Below, in pieces: positions 21,505 through 32,602 of a DNA stretch of 64,000 nucleotides. This stretch comes from Eustoma russellianum (lineage: Eukaryota; Streptophyta; Magnoliopsida; Gentianales; Gentianaceae): positions 18,691,071-18,755,070 of the forward strand of contig AP025075.1 of NCBI GenBank assembly GCA_036186865.1, given 5' to 3'. Numbering within the stretch: the stretch's first letter is position 1; the number at the start of each line of letters is the position of its first letter. A model generated the notes under the pieces. It worked only from the letters and a program-made list of their open reading frames with translations, did no database searches and was not told where the DNA came from. Made by a program: the position numbers and the translations under genes.

Positions 21505-22705
21505 TTCAAAATGATTCGACCTCGAATCTGAATCATCACCAAAAGGGGTAAGATCAGCAACGTTAAAAGTATGAGAAATTGAACCATACTTACTCTCCGG
21601 AAGGTAAAGAATGTAAGCATTATCTCCAACGTTTTGAAGTAGTTTGAAAGGGCCATCTCCTCTTGGCATGAGCTTAGATTTCGTTTCTCTAGGAAACCTT
21701 TCTTTCCTTAAATGAAGCCAAACAAGATCACATGGTCCAAACAAAACTTCCTTGCATCCTTTGTTAGTTTTTTTTGCATACTGTTTGTTTTTCTTTTCAT
21801 GTTGTAGCTTAACCTTAGCATCAAATTTCTTAATGAGTTCAGCCTTATTCTTACCATCAATATTTGCACGTTCATGAATAGGAATAAGCACTAGATCAAG
21901 TGGAGAAAAAGGATTGAAGCCATATACAACTTCAAACAATGAATGTGTGGTGCCACTATGAACAGATCTATTATAAGCCAATTCAATATATGGTAAGCAA
22001 TCTTTCCGATTCTTAAGGTTCTCCTGAACTATGGCGCCCAATAATTGAGACAAAGTTCTATTCACAACTTCAGTTTGACCATCTGTTTGGGGGTGAGCTG
22101 TAGTAGAAAATAAGAGTTTTGTTCCAAGTTTACCCCACAATACACGCCAAAAGTGACTTAAGAACTTAGTATCCCTATCACTAACCATTGTTCTAGGCAT
22201 GCCATGTAGACGTACAACTTCTTGAAAGAACAAGTTTGCAATATGAGATGCATAATCAACCTTTTTACAAGCTATGAAGTGTGCCATTTTAGAAAATCTG
22301 TCAACGACAATAAACACACTATCACTTCCATTTTTGATCTAGGTAATTCAAAAACAAAGTCCATAGATATATCAATCCAAGGTGACATAGGGACAAGTAA
22401 TGGGTTGTACAAACCATGTTGATATGATGTAGATTTAGCTTTACTGCAAGTTATACAACTTCCACAAACCTCATATGGGGCCAAAAGAAACATTCCTTTA
22501 ACATTTCTAATGTCTTAAAGATGCCAAAGTGGCCCATTAAACCTCCACCATGTGCTTCTTTGACAAGTATCTCTCTGACAGAACACATAGGTATGCACAA
22601 TTTTCTTTCTTTAAACAAATATCCATCATGTAAAAAATACTTATCTAATAGAGAATCGGCATATGCATCAAATATTGACTGAAATTCAGGATCATGTGTA
22701 TACAA
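21505..22705 (-). pseudogene. Element E integrase (frameshifted)
   Basis: Segments in two frames: the zinc domain (DGYLFKERK, MGHFGIF) up to 22451, the cysteine pair CGSCITCSKAK with DISMDFVFELP, then the core from 22317 with VSDRDTKF and TDGQTEVVN, so the D,D,E triad is present. The C-terminal part (WLHLRKERF, MPRGDGPFK, ISHTFNVADLTPFGDD) is better preserved than in element 2. A frame change near 22320 separates the first Asp from the rest. Confidence 0.86.
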
Positions 22706-22723
22706 TTCCTTGATGCACTCAAA

Positions 22724-24050
22724 TCAAAGCAAATGAGATGACAATGTAGTAATCAAAGAATATCTCCTAGATAATGCATCAGCTACAATGTTATCTTTTC
22801 CTTGCTTATATTTTATCACATAAGGAAATTGTTCAATGAATTCAACCCATTTTGCATGCCTCTTGTTTAACTTTCCTTGGGTTTTAAGGAACTTAAGACT
22901 TTCGTGATTAGTGTGAACCATAAATTCCATATGTTGCAAATAATGTTGCCAAGTCTGCAATGATCTAACCAGTGCCTGCGACTCTTTGTTATATGTTGAA
23001 TGATTCAATTGCGCTCCCTTAAGATTTTCACTAAAATAAGAAATCGGTTGTTTAAACTGAGATAGTACAGCTCCTATACCAACACCACTAGCATCACATT
23101 CAATTTCAAATGTTTCATCAAGGCTTGATAGTCTTAGAATAGGTGCAAAAGTTAATCTTGCTTTAAGTTCATCAAATGCTTTCTGTTGTGACTCTCCCCA
23201 CTAAATCTTACGTCTTTTTTAACAATCTCATTCAATGGTGCATCAATAGTGGAAAAGTCCTTAACAAATCTTCTATAGAAACTAGCCAACCCATGAAAGC
23301 TTCTCACCTGTCCAACAGTTGTGGAAATCGGTCATTCTAAAATTGAGTGCACATTATCTTGGTCCATTTCAATTCCATTTGCAGTAACCACAAATCCCAG
23401 AAACACAACTAAATCCATACAAAAAAGAACATTTCTCAAAATTTGCATATAATTGTTCTTTCTTCAATGCTTCAAAAACACTTCTTAGGTGGCCTTATGT
23501 TCATGCAAAGTCTTAGAGTAAATCAAGATATCATCAAAGTATACAACAACAAATTTTCTAATGAATTCACGTAAGACTTCATTCATTAATCTCTTTAAAG
23601 TACTAGGTGCATTAGTTAAGCCAAATGACATGATTTACCACTCATACAATCCAAAATTTGTCTTAAATGTAGTTTTCCATTCATCACCTTGTCTAATGCG
23701 ACTTGAAAGTAACCATTTTTAAAGTCAATTTTGGTAAAATACTTAGCCCCGTACAATTCATCAACCATATCATCAAGTCTAGGAATAAGGTATCTGTATC
23801 TTACAGTTATCCTGTTCATGGCTCTACAATAAGTACATATCCTCCATGTGCCATCTTTATATGGTACAACAATCACAGGAACAGCACAAGGACTCATGCT
23901 TTCCCTCACCTTTCCGTTGGCCAAGAGTTCTTCTACTTGGTGTTGAATTTCCTTCGTTTTAGCAGGGTTTGCTCTGTAGGCTGGCCTATTAGGCAGGATA
24001 GCACCAAGTATGAAGTCTATTTGGTGCTCAATTCCTCTTAAAGACGGCAA
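22724..24050 (-). pseudogene. Element E RT and RNase H (frameshifted)
   Basis: RT starts with the block GIEHQIDFILGA, PAYRANPAKTKEIQ and VPYKDGTWRICTYCR (24050-23616). The catalytic FDDILIYSK is readable near 23520-23545 in another frame. The connection domain is heavily frameshifted. RNase H ends in HTNHESLKFL and VADALSRR (23008-22724). Several stops and frame changes make it inactive. Confidence 0.84.
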
Positions 24051-24502
24051 ACCAGAAGGTTATTCTTCAGAAAACAACCCTGAAAACTCATCAAGCAAAG
24101 ATACAACTCCACTGGGCAAAGTAGAGGGCAAGTCACTCATAGAAAATAGAGACTACTTAAAAATCAAAACATAGACATTTTTCTTTGAGTTTATGGCATG
24201 TGACACTTCACTTGGTTTGGTAAAGAAAGAAAATTTCTTTTGCGATTTGCCTTCATCATTGTTTAATATCTCTTTGCCTTTAGACAAATTTTTCTTTCTT
24301 TCACTCTTAATACACTCTAGAAATTTTTTTCTACCTCTTTCTCCTGAGGATCATTCCTGTTCTTATACATTCTCTTTTGATATTCAAATACCTTGTGTGG
24401 GAGCAATTCATGTAGCTTAAACAACTTATTGTTAAACCTGAATGAATACCTATTCAAGTATCCATCATAAGTAACTTTTTTATCAAACTGCCATGGTCTA
24501 TC

Positions 24503-24904
24503 TTAGAGGATATGACTTGTATGCGTAGCAGCTACATTACATAAGTTATCATCTTTATACCCACAAATGGACAATAAGATAAAAACTTGTTTTCTAACAC
24601 TCACTTCTCCACATGCATTCAACCACGATAGTTTATAAGGATGTGGGTGGTTAAGTAATGGCACAATCAAGTTTTCTAACGAGTTCAACACTTGCCATAT
24701 TAGTACGGATCCAAAGTCAATAACCAAAGTACAAACTTTCCCTTTAACCATACAATGAATATGAAAAATGTTGTCTCTGTGTTGATCTTGTTCATCAATC
24801 TTAACGTGTGCATTAATAGCTCTTCTAACAACCAAGAATGCTTTTGATGCAAGTTTTTCATCCTCACTCTCACTTTCCTCATTTTCATTATGATTTTCCT
24901 CCAC
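24503..24904 (-). pseudogene. Element E protease region
   Basis: An acidic, Glu-rich linker (ENHNENEESESEDE) is followed by FHIHCMVKGKVCTLVIDFGS. The retroviral-type aspartic protease motif is usually D-S/T-G; here the middle residue reads Phe (DFG), so the active site is damaged. The downstream block LNHPHPYKLSWLNACGEV is typical of CRM-like protease-RT linkers. It would cut the polyprotein. Confidence 0.72.
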
Positions 24905-24971
24905 ATTAACATGTTCCTTTTCTTCATCATCAGAATAATATTCATTAGACTATTCAATGAACATGATACGA

Positions 24972-26196
24972 TTAGGGTTGAGATATTGATTTGCAAAATG
25001 ATCTACCTACACATTTAAAGCATTGAATGTCTCTAAATCTAGTAGTGGAATTAGAAATGTTACCTTCAACCTTGTTTTTCCCTTTGTCCAAGTTTTGTTG
25101 AGGTGGTTGAGGTGGTTTTTGATTTGGTTGAGTCTTGCCTTGGAACCCACGGCCTTGAGGTGCAGTTGGCCTGAAACTTGTGTCTTGATTTGTCCTAGGT
25201 GGCATTCTTGGATAGGATGAAGAATTAGCTCCAAAAGATAAACTAGATGTAAAGGGTTTTACCTTGAGTTGTCTTTCGTCTTTTCAGCTGTATGAACCAT
25301 GAAAGTCATATCAATATATGTGGTAAGTTCAACTCTGTTTGCAATTTCCTTGTTCAATCCAGCTAGGTTTCTAGCCATGGTAGCTTCCTATGGTTCTTCA
25401 ATTTTAGCTCTTATCAATAAGATCTCTAACTCTTTGAAATACTCATCTACACTTCCACTTCCTTGAGTGAGTTTTTGCAAGTTTTGGTAGATGGTTCTTT
25501 CATAGTCAGAAGGAATGAATTTTTCTCTCATCTCAATTTCCATTTCTTCCTAAGTAGATATTGGTGCTTGTCTTGTTCTTCTGGTTCTTCTCCTTATGTT
25601 GTGTAGTTGATCCCATCAAATTAAGGCATAATCTGTAAACTCTATAGCTGCATATCGTTTTAGTCAAATCAGTATAATTTGTACAAGAATATATAAGATC
25701 TACCTTTTTCTCTCACTCAAAATATGCCTCATCATAACTCTTTCCATGGAATGTGAGGATGTTTCACTTTTGTTTTGAGGAATTCATCTTCTTGTGGGTT
25801 ATTCTTTTGATTCTCACGGTTTTGGAACTGGCTGTACTCTTCCTCAATGTTATAGTCATTAAACCTTTGCTTTGGTTATTCTTCTCTTTCATTAAAGGTC
25901 CTCATAGGTATGAAATCCCTATTAAGCCATTTTCCTGTGCCTCTGCCTCTTCCCCTTTCTGAAGCAAAAGACCCATGGCTTTCAAGCTTATGTTCCGGTA
26001 CATGTAATGTTTGTCCCTCATGTAATGGATTTTCTGGATGAGATTGTGACTGTTTTTCTAGGCCCTCTACACAGCTAATCATCAATTTCATTTCCCAAAA
26101 CATCTTTTGCATTAGCTGTGCTAAATCATCCACGTTTGTGGGCAATCTTTCTCCTTCTTTCTTAAGTCCCATGGTACTCTCAGGTGTCTTATCCAT
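24972..26196 (-). pseudogene. Element E gag (broken)
   Basis: The ATG at 26196 opens MDKTPESTMGLKK, followed by a coiled-coil-like helix and an Arg/Gly-rich patch (SERGRGRGTGKW). The capsid region (25750-25300) is readable only across frame changes. The C-terminal part has a Pro/Gln-rich stretch (NQKPPQPPQQN) and a damaged zinc knuckle in which CFKC is present but the His/Cys half is lost. Confidence 0.75.
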
Positions 26197-27671
26197 GGTA
26201 CAATTACCTAAAATTGCACAAGATAAACAAAGAAAAGGAAAACTAACACAAAGACAAAAGAAACTTGATTATGCTAGTGCAAAACAAAAACAAATGTTTG
26301 TTCCTCTCTCTCTTTTGTAATTCACACAATCTTGTGTCTCCTTGAAGAATCTGAGGCTATAACAATTCAAGGCAAACTTGGCAAGTGAGTATCAATTCCG
26401 ATAACTTCAATCTTGTAAAGTAAACTTTCTTCACAAGTCTCCCACCAATTGACTCACAATTCCAATGGTATAAACAAAAAACTTGGACTGTACTAAGATT
26501 CAAAGAGAATCGAAACAAAATTTGATGTAATAGGCTGAGCCAAAGAAATGCTAAGGGGTTGCCCTAAGCAATGCTTAACTTAATCTTATGTTTTATGCAA
26601 GCTAGATGCAAGTATGAATGAACTAGAAGCACTCAAGTGTTCAAAAGTTAAAACATATGGGTCTTCAGGTTTATGAAGGAAACAAGACCAGTTCTTTTGC
26701 TCTTTGCACTTTCAATTGTTTTGTGCAAAATTTTCTTTGAAATAAGCTTCTTTTTCTTTCTTTTTCTTTTTCATTGTTCAAAGCTAAACAAGATATATAT
26801 ATCTTGGTAAAATTGATTGGGAAGGCTTTGTGTGTGTGTTTTTTATGGATATATTGATGTTTTTATGTATAGTAGGCTGTTAAGTTGTTCAAGATGGACA
26901 AATTGATTTTCTTTTATGTCGAGACTGTCAAATTATATATTGTCAAAAGAAAATGCAACTAAACTCACCGCACAATACAACTAAATAAACACAAAGTCTA
27001 AAACAAGATAAGAGCTTCGATAATAACAAGAATATAGGAAAGACCAAGGTAGATATATAAGCAACGGACTGAATATAAGTAACACAGAAAAGCTTCTAAA
27101 CAAAGAATGTAAAGTCCAAGAAAGTGTCTAAACACAAAGAAATTGAAATCCAACCGAATGAAATAAACAAACTATAAATCATCACAAAGAAATAATCTTT
27201 AATTGTTTTATGAGATGTTTGTCCTTAGTCCTTTCCAATTTCATATTGGTCCAGTGTTACGGTAATTTTCCAGAGTCCAATCCAACCTTATATCACCAAA
27301 TGATATGGTAAGCTTTTATATCGATTTGTTTGAGTTTTTTTTGCTTGTTGAACTGGAAGAAACAAAGAAACTTGATAAAAAAACAAGATGACACTTTTTT
27401 TTTTGAATGATGGACAACAAAGAAAACAAGATGTAACAGAAAAAGAAGTGAACATCAAACTTTTTTTGTTTTTGTTTTTGAATAGACAAAAAATGAACTA
27501 GAAAACATACGGATAAACTGTTTTGGTTTTGGTTTCTTTTTTGTTTCTGAATTATACAATTTAAAACAAGAAGAAGATACTAAACCAAATAGAATTCAAC
27601 CTTCTAAGAAGATGGTTGAATGGTAGATGAAGAGAAGAATGAAAGATAAGTTGAGTTAAAGAAAAACCTTC
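26197..27671 (-). other. Untranslated leader of element E
   Basis: About 1.5 kb between primer site and gag with no convincing reading frame and many A/T homopolymers (for example 27395-27410 and 27460-27480). Long leaders are usual for this branch. Confidence 0.6.
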
Positions 27672-27683
27672 ACTCTGATACCA
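27672..27683 (-). other. Primer binding site of element E
   Basis: Minus-strand TGGTATCAGAGT lies 3 bases after the LTR end ...ATGTATCA. It has one mismatch to the initiator Met tRNA complement. Confidence 0.8.
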
Positions 27684-28142
27684 CTTTGATACATGCAAGA
27701 ATGGACCTTTTTTTAACTCTAAAGCTTCTCCTCCAACTATGGTTTAGGCACAATGAAGATAGCTTCACCTTGCTTCCAAATAAGTTGAAGAAAACCTTTT
27801 GAACATAAGTCCTCTAATGAGTTCTACATAACCCAAGCAAGATACCTCTCTCTTAGATGTTTTCCTCTCCGGAATTGGACAACTCTCACAAGGATGTTCA
27901 AGCCTTGAAAGGTTCTCGCCTTGATTTTGAATATGAACCAAGAAAACACACAAGAATTACTCTTGAAGAAGAATAAATTTTCATTGAAGGTGTGTGATTA
28001 CAGGGCTTCTCTTATGTTAAGTTATAAATTGTTTTGATGATGAAAAGATGTTTTAAATGAGTTAAATTTGTGTTTGATACTTGATGCAAGATGAGAAAAT
28101 CACACTATGTCAAAAATGGTTGAGATTGGAAATCACTGTCCA

Positions 28143-28484
28143 ACATCGATCTCTCAGGCTAGGGACATCGATCGATCGATGTACTTCAGCCTCTGACATC
28201 GATCGATCGATGTCAGTCAGTAAGCATTCTGTCCAACATCGATCTCTCAACCCAGGGACATCGATCGATCGATGTCACTTCAGTCTCTCCTCAGAGAGAC
28301 TTCGATTGATCGATGTCAGTCAGAAAGGAATCTGTCCAACATCGATCTCTCAGGATGGGACATCGATCGATCGATGTCACTTCAGCCTCTGACATCGATC
28401 GATCGATGTCAGGCAGTGTCAAAACTGCAATGTTCTAGAGGACATCGATCTCTCCCCCCAGGCACTTCGATCGATCGATGTCCC
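28143..28484 (+). repeat. ATCGATCGAT palindrome array in LTR K
   Basis: Seven palindromic sites in about 320 bp. Five are perfect CATCGATCGATCGATG (first at 28166-28181) and two are variants (CTTCGATTGATCGATG, CTTCGATCGATCGATG). They are interleaved with ACATCGATCTCTC half-sites and short CAGTCAG / CTTCAGCCTCTGA spacers. The strand-symmetric core is the notable property. Confidence 0.88.
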
Positions 28485-28752
28485 CCAGAATTCAAATTTT
28501 CTGAACGTTGGAACAAAATCCAAGGGATATTTATGATGTTTTCTCTTTCCAATCTTGCTCAAATTTCTTATGGACTTTAACCCAACATACTACATGCTTC
28601 CTTGACTATTGTATACATGTCTAAGCAATCCTAGGTTGGCTATTGAAGATCAAATCACTCCATAGGGTGGCTAAAAACTATTTGGACATTGTCTTGACAT
28701 TTTTGAAGTTGAAGACTTGGTGGAGAGCCTCAAAAACATGGTGAACTTCATC

Positions 28753-28760
28753 TATAAATA
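28753..28760 (+). promoter_or_regulatory. TATA box of solo LTR K
   Basis: CATCTATAAATAGATGAGG, about 270 bp downstream of the palindrome array and 650 bp before the LTR end. The TATA is itself inside a short palindrome (CATCTATAAATAGATG). Confidence 0.6.
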
Positions 28761-30356
28761 GATGAGGCTTGGATGAGGCAAATACACACTTTCAACATCA
28801 TCAAGCTTCATCTTTCATTGTTTTATAGTTATCTCATACTTGTAAATTTGCTTAAAGCTTGTTTAGCTTTTCTTTGCTCTTCATTGTTGTATATTGAGAG
28901 AAAGAGAGTCAAGTACAAGAGGAACCATAAATATTTGATCTCTTGCTTGTGCTTAGACTAGTGAGAAAGTGCGAACCTTACTATATTTCTTCAACCTACT
29001 GTGAGAAGTTCTTGAGGAAACTTTGTTGAAGTTGTGAGGTAGCAAGAAGTTGTTCTTGCTAAGAGCAGTAGTTGCTGTAGTTGCACAAGAGTATTTTGTG
29101 CAAGAAGTTGCTGTTGTTGGTGCTTACACTAAGGTGTTAGTGTAAATGTTGCTGTGGTTGTTCTTATTGTCCTTAATAAGAAGAGTAGTTGTTGAAAATC
29201 CACTTTGGCAACAAAGTGGTAGTGGAGTAGAATCATTTACGATTCGAACCACTATATATCCGGTGTACTCATTCATTACTTCTTATCTCCAATTCTTGCT
29301 CTGATTTTGAATATCTTTTGAGTTGAGTCACATAAGAAAAATTCCGCAAAAGAGCCAAACACTCTATTCACCCCCCCCCTCTAGAGTGTATTTCGGACCC
29401 TAACATCTTATATGCCTTTCATAGACAAAAAAAAATAACACAAGACAACAAACTTTCTTAAAAATTAAAATGATGATTGAAAAGACTACACACTTCGAAA
29501 AGCTATTCATATAGGCTCCATAAAAACTAATCTTGAAAGTCTTGAATGATGATTGAAAAGGCTACACACTTCAAATACTATTGATGAAGGCTCTATAAAA
29601 ACTAGTCTAGCAAGTTTTGAATGATGATTTTCAAAGTTGGTCCCTCAAGTACTATTCATGGAAGACTTTAAGGATTTGTCATCAACTTAAATCTTTCTTA
29701 GTTTGTGACGGGTTTTTGGACACCTTACAATTAGAACTGCGCCTTTCCATTTTAGAGAATTGTAGCACATTGAGTGTAGAAATAAATATATAAATTTCTT
29801 TGCATTTGGACCAACCATTGATGAGATACATCTAAATTTCTGAAGGTATGTCACGGAATTTGGTAGAAACAGTACTTCAACTTGCATACTGTTTTTTGCT
29901 CTCAAGATGACTGATTTTGGAAAAGTACAAGAAATGCAACTTGTAGACCTTTGTCTTAGATTTCTAACGCATCTTGAAACTCCTAATTTGTCCTTGTGGT
30001 TGGAGAGATACGCCAATTCTACCAAAACTGGTCCTGCTGAAACTCACAAACTGAGATGAGCCTAAACTAATACAGCATAAACATTTAAAAAGCAAAATAA
30101 AGAACACATTCTAACTTAATGATATTTTACAATGGTTCAAAAAACTCTTATAAATCATATTATAGGTTCAATAAGGTGAACCTAATGTATACATTCCTTT
30201 GCTTCATCTTGCACGTGTTTAAATAAGAAGGCCCTACTTCATGATTGGTTTCTTAGTTTTACTTCTTGTTAAAGGTCCTTGATCTTGTATTTTTGTGACA
30301 TTATGTGAATTCTCATTATCTTGACATGGATGAGGGTTATGGATCTCATCATAAGG

Positions 30357-30586
30357 TTATCTTGAAGAGGAGGTATAAGCAATGAAGCCTGAGCTGTCTG
30401 AGTCTGCTATAATCTGGCTAGCTGACTCAATATCTGAACAGCCTTCGTGACTATGCAGACAGCCTCTTCCATGTAAAGTGATGCAGGAGGTGTAACTGGT
30501 GTCAGTGGCATCTGCACTGACCTAGGAACTGGTACCAACCCTGATGAAGGCGGTGAGGGCGTGCGGCTTCCTGATCGTGATGTCAT
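30357..30586 (-). pseudogene. Element D gag, N-terminal fragment
   Basis: The ATG at 30586 starts MTSRSGSRTPSPPSSGLVPV, a Ser/Pro-rich opening matching the gag of I (MTSQSGSCTPS...). A stop follows LSQLA. Translation similarity continues until E begins. No zinc knuckle is reached. Confidence 0.7.
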
Positions 30587-30796
30587 CCTGCAGAAATCAT
30601 CACATCATTATTGTTAGTTTCTATCATATAAAATCCCTCTTATAGTTTGTCTATTATATTCAATATTATACTCTTTGGAACTTCTCTAGGTAACTTTTGC
30701 TAAACTTTCCCACTTTCTAAATCAATCTTAAGTTCTAAAATCATAGCCAATGTACTTGTTGTTGTTTTGCTTATGTTGTTCGCTGTGGATCTGGAG

Positions 30797-30814
30797 CCTT
30801 GGGCTCTGATACCA
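30797..30814 (-). other. Primer binding site of element D
   Basis: Minus-strand TGGTATCAGAGCCCAAGG, an 18-base match to the complement of initiator Met tRNA, 2 bases after the LTR end at 30817. Confidence 0.9.
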
Positions 30815-32602
30815 CTTGTAGCGCCCCACCCGGGGCTAGGGTCTTGGCACGGTGTACTCTCCGCACTCTACTACGAGAAGTACAAGGCGTCGATGTCATA
30901 CATGTACAAATCATAGAAACATGTATCGATAAGCAGAAACGAAATATCATAAGCAAAAATAAACGTCAACCAAAGTACATCCTAATACATCCGCATGAGT
31001 GTCATAGATACATCAATAGTACAAAATATCAAAATATAGAGCTGAATATCCAAAATACAAAATTGGCCGTAGCTAGCTACTAGTCAGCTCCATACGTCTA
31101 GTCTCAGGGCTCATCTTCAATAAACTCTGTTTCAGGGTCCTGTGGATCTGAGTGGTGAAATAAAGGGGTGAGCGATAAAGAATCGCTCACCAAGTAGTTC
31201 TGCCTAGGTTCGTCAAGTGGATTGTACATGGGGACTGGGGTGATGGGTGATACAGAATGGTGTAACACAGGTCTCATAATGCTCAATGTAAACATGAATA
31301 AATAAACATAAAGTGAGTGCGGAATAATAAAGCATAGCATAAGTGCGGAAACAGTAAAACAGATACTATCTTATGAATAACTATCATAGATAGAGGCGTC
31401 ATAAAGGAAACATACATTCTTTGTTAAGCATCTTTGTCTTGATCCTTAATTACTTGGTTCTTGAGTACAATCTTCGTTGGTTGTTCTGGTCGTTCATTAA
31501 TCATACTTGGTCTCTGTTTTACAGATTCATGACTTAGAATTATTAGAGTGTGCATGAGACATGAACGTGTTATTCTTATTCTGATTTAATAATTGAATTG
31601 TTCGTAATTGTAGTTGGTTATTATTTATCCAATTAGCTTGTCTTATTTGGATAGTTTACCCTTGTTGGGCCGTGTGTCTTTATATATGTATACTATAATT
31701 CATTATACGTGGTGTGAGGAATTTATATCTGTTTAATTATTTGGCATTTTAATGATCTTCACTTCATAATAGTATTTCAACATATATTTCATAATCATTT
31801 GTATAATATGCTCTTAAGTGATCAATTCAGGAGAGGCCGCAAAGTTGGGTCTAGGGCCGAAAAGTACCTTTTTCTCACTACTTAACTTTCTCAATTTTCT
31901 TTTAGTGATTTATTGTGCATAATTTTCATACATATGACTTATAATAATTTAATAGTCAATAGGATTTGAACTACATAAATTTAAGTACTGAATGGCCTTT
32001 GGGACAAGCTAGTGAAATTCAATTCTTGAAACTTTCACATTATGTAATTGTGACACTTATGGCCTTTTTCCTTTTAATTACATGTCATAGTTGTAAATTT
32101 ATACTTCAATTGTAATTTATACGTCAAAGTTACCTATTTTATGCCCTTAGCCGAAGGGGGGGGGGTATTTCAAGTGATATTCAACATAAATATTGAAGCT
32201 TGATGTTAGTGATGATCAAAATGTATAACATACTAGATGTTGGCATGCTCAATTCATATTATACATATATGTTTATGGTCACAAAAAGTGAGATGTATGA
32301 TGATGATCATACTAAAAATGACATGCAAGTACATAGAGTGTAACATCTTAGGATGATGATCATGCTACAAATGACATGCAATATATAAAGCACCAAAATA
32401 AAGTTCACTTATTTCATATCACCTTTCTTAACAATGATCATCAAGATACACATCATGATGATGGTGATAAATTCATGGTTTGTGTAGGAGGCTCTTGGCC
32501 CGTCCCCTCTAGAAAGAAAATGGTGATGTCAAACACTTATAATGATCAAAGATGGCATCTTTGTGAACATGCATAATGGAATGAATGGTTTTGTACTATC
32601 AT

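Larger units (their letters stand above)
28015..29405 (+). mobile_element. Solo LTR K (copia-type, 1391 bp)
   Basis: TGTTAAGTTATAAATTG...CGGACCCTAACA, with inverted ends TGTTA/TAACA and a perfect 5-bp target duplication TCTTA at 28010-28014 and 29406-29410. The copia-typical ATTCACCCCCCCCCTCTAG block lies near its 3' end. There is no internal region, so it is a solo LTR left by recombination between two LTRs. A palindrome array lies at 28143-28484 and a TATA box at 28753. Confidence 0.88.
21457..30351 (-). mobile_element. Element E: CRM-like Ty3/gypsy chromovirus
   Basis: On the minus strand: 5' LTR (30351-27687, holding K), Met-tRNA primer site, 1.5-kb leader, gag, protease, RT, RNase H, integrase, polypurine tract and the first 37 bp of a 3' LTR, cut by C. 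The layout is that of a complete chromovirus of the CRM branch, the same family as element 2. TAAGG at 30352-30356 is the flank at the gag of D, where it inserted. All coding parts carry frameshifts and stops. Confidence 0.87.
27687..30351 (-). repeat. 5' LTR of element E, interrupted by solo LTR K
   Basis: Minus-strand TGATGAGATCC...GCATGTATCA, about 1.27 kb once K (28015-29405) and its target duplication are removed. It is colinear with the LTR of element 2 (8964-10156), which fixes both ends. Confidence 0.85.

Noticed and set aside
28143..28484. CRISPR-like array of regular palindromic repeats
   Set aside because: Spacing is uneven, spacers are themselves repeated (CAGTCAG, CTTCAGCCTCTGA), no cas genes exist, and the array lies inside a plant LTR with target duplication.
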